Shown: piece after piece, positions 45,866 through 54,357 of the stretch
How the letters are laid out: every line of letters begins with the position of its first letter
Position numbering within the stretch: the first letter of the stretch is position 1
Position numbers and translations under genes: made by a program
Assembly (NCBI GenBank): GCA_022709905.1
Contig: JAKLHY010000013.1
Location: 1 to 64,000, forward strand
DNA: 64,000 bases
Direction: 5' to 3'
From: Verrucomicrobiota bacterium
Lineage (GTDB): Bacteria; Verrucomicrobiota; Verrucomicrobiia; Limisphaerales; UBA1319
Notes under the pieces: generated by a model
Databases searched by the model: none
What the model saw: only the letters and a program-made list of their open reading frames with translations
Told to the model about the DNA's origin: nothing

Positions 45866-46759
45866 ATGACTACAGGCATCCCTTCAACGAATCGGTCGCT
45901 TCGATTGGCGCCCGCCGAATCCGCCGAGGATTTGGCCCAGAGGTACGCGCGTGAAAAACGAATCGTCAGCGGAGAGCAGGAGAGGCGGCTGGAGGTTGAG
46001 CCTTCGCGATTTCGCATCGGGTCGCCTCCCTATCTGAACGTGGCGCCGTTGATCCGGGGACTGGAAGACAAAGTCCTCTACGCGGTGCCTTCCGAACTGG
46101 CGCGGATGCTGCATCAAGGAGAACTGGACGCGGCCTTGTTGAGTGTTTCCGAGGCTTTGCTCCGGGATGAATACGACATTCTGGATGGCATCGCCATCGC
46201 ATCCTTGGGCGAGGTCAAAAGCGTTCTGCTGGCGCACCGCCGGCCCTTGGATCAGATTCGAGAGGTTTACTGCGACCCGGCCTCGCTCTGCAGCGTCAAC
46301 CTCCTCCGAGTGCTGTTCGCCGAGCGCAGGATCGGCGCCGAGTTCAAGGCGCTGCGTTCCTACGATCCGGCGACGTTGCCGGATGAGGTGCTGCTGATTG
46401 GCGACCGCGCGCTGGATCTTGCCCTTGGGCCCACCGAACACCAGATCTGGGATCTCGGGGCCGCTTGGTATGAGATGACCCAGCTGCCGTTTGTCCACGC
46501 CGTTTGGGTGTTGCGACGCGGTCAAGATACGCGTGACCTAATCCGGATCCTGCGTGAAGCCCGCGATTTCGGAATGGACACCCTGGATTATCTGGTGGAA
46601 TCCCGGACCGAATACACCCGCGATTTTCGTCGAGACTACCTGGGCTGGCACATTCATTATCATCTGGGCATGGATGAAAAGCGCGGGTTGGCCCGTTTCA
46701 CGGATCTATTGCGTCGTCACACGCCCGGGCCGGTGCATGATCCGCGGTTTGTGGCCTGA
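45866..46759 (+). CDS. mqnA: Chorismate dehydratase, menaquinone (futalosine) pathway
   Basis: The 297-residue product begins a reading frame at 45728, but ATG 45866, after the mqnE stop, is preferred since the earlier Met lies inside mqnE. After a short N-terminal tail it shows the periplasmic-binding-like fold of MqnA: RFRIGSPPYLNVAPLI, LYAVPSELARMLHQGELDAALLSVSEAL, YCDPASLCSVNLLRVLF, VLLIGDRALDLAL, YEMTQLPFVHAVWVLRRG. MqnA dehydrates chorismate to 3-enolpyruvyl benzoate. The N-terminal 45 residues are longer than usual. mqnB, mqnC, mqnD and the ubiD-like gene must lie elsewhere. Confidence 0.93.
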   Translation: MTTGIPSTNRSLRLAPAESAEDLAQRYAREKRIVSGEQERRLEVEPSRFRIGSPPYLNVAPLIRGLEDKVLYAVPSELARMLHQGELDAALLSVSEALLRDEYDILDGIAIASLGEVKSVLLAHRRPLDQIREVYCDPASLCSVNLLRVLFAERRIGAEFKALRSYDPATLPDEVLLIGDRALDLALGPTEHQIWDLGAAWYEMTQLPFVHAVWVLRRGQDTRDLIRILREARDFGMDTLDYLVESRTEYTRDFRRDYLGWHIHYHLGMDEKRGLARFTDLLRRHTPGPVHDPRFVA

Positions 46760-46860
46760 AGAATCGAGTCTGTTTTGACTCACCGGAGAAGATGACTATA
46801 GTTAAGCCCGTAAAAATGCGAACATCCAAGTCACTGGAAAATCGTTCAACCGCTGAATTT

Positions 46861-48246
46861 ATGAAAAAACAACTAAGGCTATTGACATTTGGCGCATTGT
46901 GCGGTGGCAGTCTCCTCGCTGCCGCCGTGAATGCTCAGACTGAGATCGAGGGTTTCGAGTATGCCTCCGATGATGAACTCCTGGCGATGTGGCTGCCCAG
47001 TGGAAATGCGATGATCAGCGTGTCGGATGCCGTGTCGCCGCAGTCTTCCGGCATGACCTGCATGAAGGTCGAGTTCAATTTCCCGTCGATCCAATGGGCC
47101 ACCGAGACCGTGCGCGGCTCGGATCTCGGTGCGGTTTTGTCCATTGCTTCCGAGCAATATCTTTCGTTCCGGCTCAAGGGCGATCCCGCCTTTGCGGCCG
47201 CCGATTTCCGCAACCTCTATCTCTATGCGTATGACGAGGACGGCAACTTTGGACGTTGGGGCAAAGCCGCCCCCACAACTGATGACTGGCAGATCGTTAA
47301 CTTCAAAGCCAGCGGCATCGAGAAACCCTGGGATTCCACCGCGCTTCCGGACTTAAGCCGGATCATTCGGTTTGCCTTCTTCCAATATGGCAGCGAGGCG
47401 GCCATTGAACCCTATACGGCAACCATCTATGTGGACGACCTGATGGTGCGTGATACGCCGTTGATCGATGTCATTCCTCCGGCGCCGCCTCGGGAATTGA
47501 TCGATGACTTCGAGGGATACGCGGACACGACGGCCCTGCAGGCCTTTTATGCCTATCAAACAAGCCCGGCGGCCACTGTGGCCACCGCATCTTTGGAAAC
47601 CCCGGCGCCTCAAGGCAGCAAAGCATTAAAGCTGGCCATCGACTTCGCCCCAGGCCAGTATCCGTGGGGTAGCGTCCGTTCCCCCGTCGTGGCCCCGTTT
47701 TCGTTCCCCACCAATGCGGTTGTCTCGGTGCGTTTCAAAGGGGATCCCGCCTTGGCCGGTGTCGCCGACAATGACACAACCTTCTGGCTCTCCTTCTATG
47801 ACAAGACCGGCGCCGGCATCAATTTCATCACAGGCGGCGCCCCCGTGGTGACCGGCGAGTGGACCACGCTGCAGGCCCGGCTCGAGGATTTCGGCGATAC
47901 CTCGACCGTTGACGTCGGCAATCTCGTTCAGTGGCGGATTTTGGTCCAGGGCTGGATGGGAATTCCGGAGCAAGCCGGAACCTCGGCCGCCTTCTACATC
48001 GATGACATTCGGATCGCGGTCCCAACGGCGGAACCGCCGATTTTATCCATGAACCGGGAGGCAGCCGGTCTCAAGTTAATCATGGATCGGCTGGTTCCTG
48101 GCAAGGCCTATGAACTACGGTCTTCGGCGGATCTGGCGCAATGGGGCGCGGTGACTGTGATCCATGCGACATCGGCATCGGCGACATGGGATGTGCCAGC
48201 GGGCCAGAACCAGGCATTCTATCTTCTCGTTGAAAAAGCTCCTTGA
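46861..48246 (+). CDS. Secreted protein with two tandem CBM-like beta-sandwich domains
   Basis: From ATG 46861 the product has 461 residues and a clear signal peptide (MKKQLRLLTFGALCGGSLLAAAVNAQ). Two domains of about 190 residues share the same plan: EIEGFEYASDDELLAMW...YLSFRLKGDPAF...IYVDDLMVRD and LIDDFEGYADTTALQAFY...VSVRFKGDPAL...FYIDDIRIAV, in the style of carbohydrate-binding CBM11-like sandwiches. The C-terminus (AYELRSSADLAQWGAVTVI, FYLLVEKAP) is the beta-module seen in other exoproteins here. An in-frame ATG at 46792 with GGAG close upstream would add 23 residues before the signal peptide and cannot be excluded. Confidence 0.75.
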   Translation: MKKQLRLLTFGALCGGSLLAAAVNAQTEIEGFEYASDDELLAMWLPSGNAMISVSDAVSPQSSGMTCMKVEFNFPSIQWATETVRGSDLGAVLSIASEQYLSFRLKGDPAFAAADFRNLYLYAYDEDGNFGRWGKAAPTTDDWQIVNFKASGIEKPWDSTALPDLSRIIRFAFFQYGSEAAIEPYTATIYVDDLMVRDTPLIDVIPPAPPRELIDDFEGYADTTALQAFYAYQTSPAATVATASLETPAPQGSKALKLAIDFAPGQYPWGSVRSPVVAPFSFPTNAVVSVRFKGDPALAGVADNDTTFWLSFYDKTGAGINFITGGAPVVTGEWTTLQARLEDFGDTSTVDVGNLVQWRILVQGWMGIPEQAGTSAAFYIDDIRIAVPTAEPPILSMNREAAGLKLIMDRLVPGKAYELRSSADLAQWGAVTVIHATSASATWDVPAGQNQAFYLLVEKAP

Positions 48247-48274
48247 ATTGCCATTTGTTCTTGGGATCAATCCT

Positions 48275-48298
48275 GGGCTCCGCCCCAAAGCGGGGCCC
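48275..48298 (+). terminator. Strong GC hairpin downstream of gene
   Basis: GGGCTCCGC (48275-48283) and GCGGGGCCC (48290-48298) form a nine-pair stem (one G-T pair) with a six-base loop, 28 bases after the preceding stop. No U-tract follows. It may terminate or stabilise the transcript of the upstream gene. Confidence 0.4.
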
Positions 48299-48325
48299 TG
48301 CTATCCAAAGCGTCATCAGACCCCC

Positions 48326-50101
48326 ATGCCGATCCGGTGTTGGATCGATGCGGTGATCGGGTGGGCCAGCAAATATCACAGAATTCTCCTACGGACCGCA
48401 TGGCTTGGACTGGTCCTGACGTCAGGCAACGTTCTTGCCGCAGACGACGGGCTAAGGATTAGCGTGTATGCGACCGCCGGAGATGTTTTGCGTTATCTCA
48501 ACACTGCGGAGAATCGGCTGAAGGTCGAACAAGTGCTTGCGCCCCTCGGTGTTTCCCGCTTGTTTCTGGAAGGGCGCCGAGGGGGTGAATATGTCCCCCC
48601 CAATCGGCTGAGGGAGGCGCGCGTTTTTTGGGAGGAGCGCGGCATTGAATGCGCCGGGGGTATTGCCACCGTGCCGGGGCAGCAGTTCGGGGTTCGTCAA
48701 ACGGGGGGGCTGGATTGGCTGAACTGGGAGAGCGGCAAAACTCGATCGGATATTACCCGGTTCTTTTTGGAGAACGCGGTGACCTTCGACACCTTAATGG
48801 TCGATGATTTTTTCTGCACCGGGGACGTGTCCCCCGAATCTGTCCGGCTTCGAGGGGCGCGTTCCTGGGGAGAATATCGAAGAGACCTCTTGGTTTCTTT
48901 GATCGATCCGATAATGCAGGAGCCGGCTCGCAAGATTCGCTCGAATGTTCGCCTGATAATCAAATTCCCGCAGTGGTATGATCGATTCGAGCTGTTTGGA
49001 TACGATCCGGTGCGGATGTCATCCCGTTTCGACCAAGTATGGGTTGGCACCGAGGTTCGCAATCCAAGGACCCGGAGGATGGGATATGTCCAACCCACGG
49101 AAGGTTATATGAACTTCCGATGGCTTCAGTCGATCGCGGGCGACAAGGTCGTGGGCGCTTGGTTTGATCACATCGAGTGCGGCGCACAGCATTATCTCGA
49201 TCAGGCCTGTCAGAGCGTGCTGGCCGGCGCTCGGGAACTGACCTTGTTTCACTTGGGCGATCTGATGGAGGGGCATCCGGGCGATGCGCTGCTGGCGGCG
49301 CAGCTGCCGAGGCTCCGGCAATTGGCGGGTCGCGTCCGGAACTCATCCCGGCAAGGGATTGCGTTCTACAAGCCTCCGAACGGTCCTGCCGGGGAGAACA
49401 TGTATTTGGCGGATTACCTGGGAATGATCGGCCTGCCGGTTCTGCCGGTTGCGCAGTATCCGTCCGAGTCCAGGGTCGCTTTTCTGCCGGCCCAAGCGGC
49501 AGCGGATCCGGAAATTGTCGATCGAATGAGCCGGCACTTGATCCAAGGCGCCACCTTGATTGTTACGCCGGCTTTCATCCGAATGGCAGGTCTGGGGGCC
49601 AGTGAACTGGCGGGGGTTCAGGTCGGAGTATCCTCCCTTCCGGTCGAGGCTACGGCATTCAAGGCCGGTTCCAGATCGGTGCCGTTCGCTGTGCCTCTGG
49701 AACTGGATGCCACCCTGACACCGGTCGAAGCCTCCGTCCGCTTGTGGGCCAACATGGATCAAACCAGACTTCCCCTCCTGACCGTTCGCCGGACAGGCCG
49801 AGGCCAGGTGTTTGTTATGAATACGCGCACTTTTTCGGAGCAGGATTTTCTTGATTCCGATGAATGGCTGCTGGCTCCGAAGCCGCGGGGGCTTCCGGCC
49901 ATTCCTTCGGAACTTGGGGACATTCTGCGTGCCGCCTGGCTCAAGCCGTTGAACGTCAGTCTTAAGAGCCCGTCGGGTGTGGCGCTTTGCCTTTTTGGCT
50001 CCAACCGTTTTCTCCACAATTTTACCGATCAAATTGTTCGGCTGCGTTTGGATGGCGATTGGTTGCAGATCAATCCCAATCAATGGCTGTGGCGGGATTG
50101 A
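48326..50101 (+). CDS. Exported barrel-like protein of unknown function
   Basis: The start ATG 48326 gives 591 residues with a signal peptide ending near VLAADDG. I recognise no family. The body looks like a TIM barrel: LRISVYATAGDVLRYL, GVSRLFLEGRRGG, a strand TLMVDDFFCTGDVSP (adjacent acids), NVRLIIKFPQWYDRF and VGAWFDHIECGA. A C-terminal part after about residue 340 resembles ThuA- or Rossmann-like segments (QGIAFYKPP, IVTPAFIRMAG) plus a closing beta domain (LLTVRRTGRGQVFVMNTRTF). It shares the general plan of the protein at 265-1872 and of the barrel-ThuA fusion at 13215-15365. Probable role in extracellular glycan handling (inference). Confidence 0.65.
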   Translation: MPIRCWIDAVIGWASKYHRILLRTAWLGLVLTSGNVLAADDGLRISVYATAGDVLRYLNTAENRLKVEQVLAPLGVSRLFLEGRRGGEYVPPNRLREARVFWEERGIECAGGIATVPGQQFGVRQTGGLDWLNWESGKTRSDITRFFLENAVTFDTLMVDDFFCTGDVSPESVRLRGARSWGEYRRDLLVSLIDPIMQEPARKIRSNVRLIIKFPQWYDRFELFGYDPVRMSSRFDQVWVGTEVRNPRTRRMGYVQPTEGYMNFRWLQSIAGDKVVGAWFDHIECGAQHYLDQACQSVLAGARELTLFHLGDLMEGHPGDALLAAQLPRLRQLAGRVRNSSRQGIAFYKPPNGPAGENMYLADYLGMIGLPVLPVAQYPSESRVAFLPAQAAADPEIVDRMSRHLIQGATLIVTPAFIRMAGLGASELAGVQVGVSSLPVEATAFKAGSRSVPFAVPLELDATLTPVEASVRLWANMDQTRLPLLTVRRTGRGQVFVMNTRTFSEQDFLDSDEWLLAPKPRGLPAIPSELGDILRAAWLKPLNVSLKSPSGVALCLFGSNRFLHNFTDQIVRLRLDGDWLQINPNQWLWRD

Positions 50102-50377
50102 TGGGATGCGCAACAATCCTGTCGCGTTAGGGCGAAGAAGTCTGACCATGTTGGACGCAATGACGGGCGACCTCGGTCAAAACCGCTCGGTGTTGTCTGT
50201 GTGCTGTGGTTAAAACAGTTTCTTCTCAACCCTGATATCATGGATGATACGGAGAGGCCCCACCGTCCCTGACTTCCACGATGTCAACGATAGAGTGCAG
50301 CCACGCCGGGCCCGTGGTGCTCGATGGTCAACCGGGGTGGCAGTTTTCCCACCAGACAGGTCTGAGGCTGAACGTCG
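50102..50377. other. Intergenic region between convergent genes, nothing recognised
   Basis: The 276 bases between the barrel-like gene and the convergent DD-carboxypeptidase gene hold no supported gene. No strong terminator hairpin with a U-tract was seen on either strand. Confidence 0.4.
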
Positions 50378-51343
50378 CTAGCGTTTGGCGCCTGAGGATG
50401 AGGCGGGGCGGGAGGGAGCCGGGCGGGATGCAATGGCATTAAAGCCTTTGGTGAGTAGTTCAGAGGCCTTGGCATCACGCAATTTTCGGTCCACGCTGCC
50501 CAGGACAATGGCGATGACGCGTTGTCCATTACGCTGGGCGGTGACCGCAATCGAGAAACCCGCGGCGGAATAGTAGCCGGTCTTGAGTCCATCGCATCCC
50601 TCGACCTGGGCCATGAGATGGTTGTGGGTGCGCATGAGAACCATTTTCGAGCCGGCATTTGGACGGAAAGGCCGCTCGCGGGTGGAGGTATACCGGAGTG
50701 TTTCGGGGTGTTTCAACAGTTCGCGGCAGAGCAGGGCAAAATCCCGGGCGGTGGTTACATCGGGTTTTTGGCCGGGGCCCGGAGGCAAGCCGTGCACCGA
50801 CGAGAAGGTCGTTTGATTCATTCCGAGTTCCCGGGCGCGTTGGTTCATGAGCTGGACAAAGGCATCACAGGAGCCGGCCACCTTTTCGGCGAGGGCCACA
50901 GCGGCATCGTTGGCGGATTGAATCATCAGGGCGTAGAGGAGTTCTTCTACCGGGAAGACCTCCTTTTCGGCCAGCCAAACCTGAGATCCGCCGGTCTGAG
51001 AGGCTCGGGTGCTGGTGACGACCTGGTCTTGAAGCGAGAGCTGGCCCTGCTTGATTTTTTCAAGGATAATGAGCAGATCCATCAGCTTGAGAACGCTGGC
51101 AGGATGGCCTTTGGCATCGGCCTTGTCCTCAAAGAGGACTTGGCCGGTTTGGGCGTCGATGACGATGGCGCCCAGATAGGGATTTTGAGCGATGGAAGGT
51201 TTAGGGGCCGGCTTGGGCGCGGTCGAGCGGGCGGGGGTTTTGGCATTTCGAGAGTTTGGCGTGGCGGCCAGCGCGGATGGAACCACCAACAGGATGAGAG
51301 CCAGGAAAGCAGCCAGGCAGCAGGTGATGACAGATCTTTTCAT
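50378..51343 (-). CDS. dacA: D-alanyl-D-alanine carboxypeptidase (PBP5-like)
   Basis: The 321-residue product carries a signal peptide (MKRSVITCCLAAFLALILLVVPSALA) and a proline/alanine-rich linker, then the S11 peptidase domain with all three active-site motifs: SVLK (Ser83, Lys86), SAN (143-145) and KTG (254-256). It trims the terminal D-Ala from peptidoglycan stem peptides in the periplasm. The C-terminus, about 30 residues rich in Ala, Pro and Ser, lacks the amphipathic anchor and second domain of E. coli PBP5, so it resembles short DacF/DacB-type enzymes and may be soluble. It diverges from the OYE-type gene at 51508. Confidence 0.92.
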   Translation of the reverse strand: MKRSVITCCLAAFLALILLVVPSALAATPNSRNAKTPARSTAPKPAPKPSIAQNPYLGAIVIDAQTGQVLFEDKADAKGHPASVLKLMDLLIILEKIKQGQLSLQDQVVTSTRASQTGGSQVWLAEKEVFPVEELLYALMIQSANDAAVALAEKVAGSCDAFVQLMNQRARELGMNQTTFSSVHGLPPGPGQKPDVTTARDFALLCRELLKHPETLRYTSTRERPFRPNAGSKMVLMRTHNHLMAQVEGCDGLKTGYYSAAGFSIAVTAQRNGQRVIAIVLGSVDRKLRDAKASELLTKGFNAIASRPAPSRPASSSGAKR

Positions 51344-51507
51344 TTTGGAGCGGCAGTTTCTTTAAGTGTCGCGTTGATGTCCAGTCCGAAGCGGCGGATT
51401 CTGCACTTGAACAGGACGTGAGTGGCCGATTAGCCTCGATAGGTTCCAGATGCGCCGGATCGGAATGGATTTCCGGCAAGCACCGGGGCTTAACCAGATG
51501 CAAATCT

Positions 51508-54147
51508 ATGTCGACGCACGAAGCTTTTCGTTTTCGATCCCTGGTCGAACTCCAACAGCGTTTGGATCAGACCGGATTGGATCTCGGGGTGAGTCAGGAT
51601 TTAAGCGCGCTCTTTGAGTCGGTGCGTTTGGGCGCGGTGGTTTTACCCAATCGCCTGACGGTGCTGCCCATGGAGGGCTGCGATGGCACAGCGGACGGGG
51701 CTCCGGGTGAACTGACCTTTCGGCGGTACCGTCGATTTGCCGCCGGAGGGGCGGGATTACTCTGGTTCGAGGCCACCGCTGTGGTTGAGGAAGGCAGGGC
51801 TAATCCAAGGCAGCTTTGGCTGCGCAAGGGGAATGTGGCCGCTTTCACCCGTTTGGTCGAGCAAGCCCGGGAGGCTGCCCGGGAAGCGTTGGGACCTGAA
51901 CATCGGCCGTTTCTTGTGGTTCAATTGACCCATTCCGGCCGCTACAGCCGGCCGGGACGCGCGCCAAGGCCCATCATCGCGCATCATTCGCCCTTTTTAG
52001 ATCCCATCCATCAGTTGCGGCCGGATTATCCGCTGATTACGGACGATGACCTGGAGCGTTTGGAGGATGCTTATGTGGCCGCTGCCCGGTGCGCCTATCA
52101 GGCCGGTTTCGATGCCGTCGATATCAAGGCCTGTCACCGCTATCTGATCTCTGAACTTCACGCTTCCTTTACCCGGCCGGGAAGATACGGAGGGACGTTT
52201 GAGAACCGGACTCGGTTCTTCCGAAACGTCATCCTGAAGATCAAGGAATCGGTTCCGGAAATTCAGGTGACTTCGCGCCTGAACGCCTTCGACGCGATGC
52301 CATTTCCCTACGGATTCGGAGTCAGCCAGGAGGATCCGGCAAAGCCGGATTTGAAAGAACCGTTGGAGTTGGTGCGGTTTCTGCGATCCATCGGCGCGCC
52401 GGTGGTCAATATCACGATTGGAAATCCGTATTACAACCCCCACGTGAACCGGCCGTATGATATCCCGGTTGCCGGGGCGGAGGTGCCATCGGAATCGCCC
52501 CTGGAAGGGGTGAATCGGTTTGTGCAAGTGGTAAGGTCGATCCAGGAAGCTTCGATGGGATTTCCGGTGGTTGGCGGTGGGTATTCCTGGTTGCGGCATT
52601 TTTTTCCTCATGTGGCGGCGGCCAACATTCGGAAGGGCTGGGTATCGCTGGTTGGTGTTGGACGCATGGCTTTTGCATACCCCGACTTCGCCCGTGATCT
52701 TAAAGAGAAGGGGAGGTTGGATGAACACCGGGTTTGTGTGGCTTGTTCGGCCTGTACTCAGATCATGCGTGACGGCGGGCGTTCCGGATGCGTTCCACGA
52801 GATGCGGAGGTGTACGAACCGATCTATCGGGAGGGGCGATCTCAAGCCCTGGATTCCATCATCCAGATGGCCAAGACCTGCCGTCAGTGCAGTGATCCGA
52901 CTTGTGTGGGGCACTGTCCAGCGCAGGTCAATATTCCGAGGTTTGTGGAGCAGATCGCAGCAGGACGGTTTCGGGAGGCCTATAACACGATCAAGCAAGC
53001 CAATGTGTTGGCGGCAACCTGCGGTTATGTCTGCCCGGCCGAAACCCTCTGTGAAGCGGGTTGCATTAATCGGCATTATACGGCTCCTGTCCCCATTCGG
53101 CATCTGCAACGTTGGGTCAGCCAGAAAGCCTTGGAAGAAGGATGGTCTGGAGAATCGCTGAACCGTCAGCCTGGAAATGGGGTGAAAATGGCTGTTCTGG
53201 GGGGCGGACCCGCCGGAGTTGCCGCCGCTTTGCATCTCGCCGCCATGGGTTATGAGGTGACTATGTTCGATCGAGCTGAATCCCTGCCGGGAGGCATAGC
53301 TCGCGCCACAATTCCTGAAGAACGATTACCAGTTCAGGTCATTCAACGGGAGCTCGAACAATTGCTCCGGTCCGACGATCGAGTTCGATTACGATTTGGG
53401 TTCGAGTTATCGGCGGAGAGAAGCCTGGATGCCATCCGTAAAGAAGGCTACACAGCCATACTTATCGCGCTGGGTCTGGGGTGTTCCTTAACGTTAAAGG
53501 CCGCGCATCAGCCAAAATCGGGTCGTTGGGGGGCCTTGGATTTGATACGCGAGGTGCGCCGGGGAACGAGATTGAGTGGCAGAATTCTTGTGTTGGGTGG
53601 GGGCAATACGGCCATTGACGCGGCTTTATGGGCGCAGAAAGCCGGCGCATCCGATGTCTCTATTATATATAGGCGTAGTTTTGCCGAAATGCCGGCTTGG
53701 CCTCATGAGAGAGACGAGGCGATTCGGGCGGGCATACATTTCCTGGCTTTAACGGCCCCGATGGATTATGAACTTGGGGAAAGGGGAGAGGTGACGGGAT
53801 TGCGGGTAGTACGGACAGCACTTGGAGCCGTGGACGAGGATGGCCGTCGTCGGCCGGAGGTCTTGGCGGGATCCGAGCATGTGATTCCTGCCGATTGGAT
53901 TATTGAGGCGCTTGGCCAGAGGATTGAGAGTGGTTTGTTTTCAGCCCTAAATGGCGTGGCGATCACGGATAAGGGATTAATCCAGGTCAATCCTGAGACG
54001 TTGGAGACGACCCGATCGGGAGTATTTGCGGCGGGCGATATCATCAATGGCGGCGCGACGGTGGTTCAAGCGGTTGCTGAAGGGACTCGGGCCGCGCGTC
54101 ATATGGATCAATGGTCGAGAGCAAGCCGTCCGCAGGAGGGAGGTTAG
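51508..54147 (+). CDS. OYE-type flavoprotein fused to GltD-like FeS/FAD/NAD(P) module
   Basis: From ATG 51508 the product has 879 residues. The first 390 or so form an Old Yellow Enzyme FMN barrel (SVRLGAVVLPNRLTVLPMEGCDG, FLVVQLTHSGRYSRPG, AYQAGFDAVDIKACHRYLISE, GWVSLVGVGRMAFAYPDFARDL). A [4Fe-4S] cluster follows with CxxCxxC-x11-C (CVACSACTQ...GC). The rest looks like the GltD/dihydropyrimidine dehydrogenase module: a ferredoxin-like double-cluster domain (CRQCSDPTCVGHCPAQVNIP, CGYVCPAETLCEAGCI), an FAD motif (AVLGGGPAGVAAALHLA) and an NAD(P) motif (ILVLGGGNTAIDAALWA). In 2,4-dienoyl-CoA reductases the order is OYE-FeS-FAD; here an extra GltD-like FeS domain is inserted. Substrate unknown. 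It lies just upstream of nusA. Confidence 0.85.
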   Translation: MSTHEAFRFRSLVELQQRLDQTGLDLGVSQDLSALFESVRLGAVVLPNRLTVLPMEGCDGTADGAPGELTFRRYRRFAAGGAGLLWFEATAVVEEGRANPRQLWLRKGNVAAFTRLVEQAREAAREALGPEHRPFLVVQLTHSGRYSRPGRAPRPIIAHHSPFLDPIHQLRPDYPLITDDDLERLEDAYVAAARCAYQAGFDAVDIKACHRYLISELHASFTRPGRYGGTFENRTRFFRNVILKIKESVPEIQVTSRLNAFDAMPFPYGFGVSQEDPAKPDLKEPLELVRFLRSIGAPVVNITIGNPYYNPHVNRPYDIPVAGAEVPSESPLEGVNRFVQVVRSIQEASMGFPVVGGGYSWLRHFFPHVAAANIRKGWVSLVGVGRMAFAYPDFARDLKEKGRLDEHRVCVACSACTQIMRDGGRSGCVPRDAEVYEPIYREGRSQALDSIIQMAKTCRQCSDPTCVGHCPAQVNIPRFVEQIAAGRFREAYNTIKQANVLAATCGYVCPAETLCEAGCINRHYTAPVPIRHLQRWVSQKALEEGWSGESLNRQPGNGVKMAVLGGGPAGVAAALHLAAMGYEVTMFDRAESLPGGIARATIPEERLPVQVIQRELEQLLRSDDRVRLRFGFELSAERSLDAIRKEGYTAILIALGLGCSLTLKAAHQPKSGRWGALDLIREVRRGTRLSGRILVLGGGNTAIDAALWAQKAGASDVSIIYRRSFAEMPAWPHERDEAIRAGIHFLALTAPMDYELGERGEVTGLRVVRTALGAVDEDGRRRPEVLAGSEHVIPADWIIEALGQRIESGLFSALNGVAITDKGLIQVNPETLETTRSGVFAAGDIINGGATVVQAVAEGTRAARHMDQWSRASRPQEGG

Positions 54148-54231
54148 GATGCGGTTGTTGATCACGCCGAAAACGGCGGGATTGGATGGAGAATAGCCCG
54201 GGTGCAGATCGAAAAGTCCCGAGATTGAGAC

Positions 54232-54260
54232 TTGACTGCAATATCCGGGAATTCTATCTT
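54232..54260 (+). promoter_or_regulatory. Sigma70-type promoter of the nusA operon
   Basis: TTGACT (54232-54237), a 17-base spacer and TATCTT (54255-54260) form a near-consensus promoter 98 bases before the nusA start. Transcription would begin near 54267 and run through the attenuator-like hairpin at 54304-54332. Confidence 0.65.
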
Positions 54261-54303
54261 GATCATAACGGAATCAAATTGCTGGTTTGCGATCAGCGCG
54301 GTG

Positions 54304-54332
54304 AAGTCGGAGAGTGATCTGCCGACTTTTTT
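54304..54332 (+). terminator. Attenuator-like intrinsic terminator in nusA leader
   Basis: AAGTCGG (54304-54310) pairs with CCGACTT (54322-54328) around an 11-base loop, directly followed by T residues (TTTT, then ATT). This is an intrinsic terminator shape located inside the leader, 25 bases before the ATG of nusA. A second small stem, CCCC/GGGG (54337-54347), covers the only Shine-Dalgarno-like G-run. NusA changes termination at hairpins, so this may give autoregulation (inference). Confidence 0.6.
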
Positions 54333-54357
54333 ATTCCCCTATTGGGGGGGCATTAAT

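Noticed and set aside
46766-46781. GAGTC/GACTC hairpin after mqnA as terminator
   Set aside because: Stem of only five pairs without a following U-tract; could equally be part of the next gene's leader.
51997-53235. 412-codon open frame on the minus strand
   Set aside because: Antisense to the OYE-GltD fusion; no recognisable motif and His/Arg-rich composition of a shadow frame.
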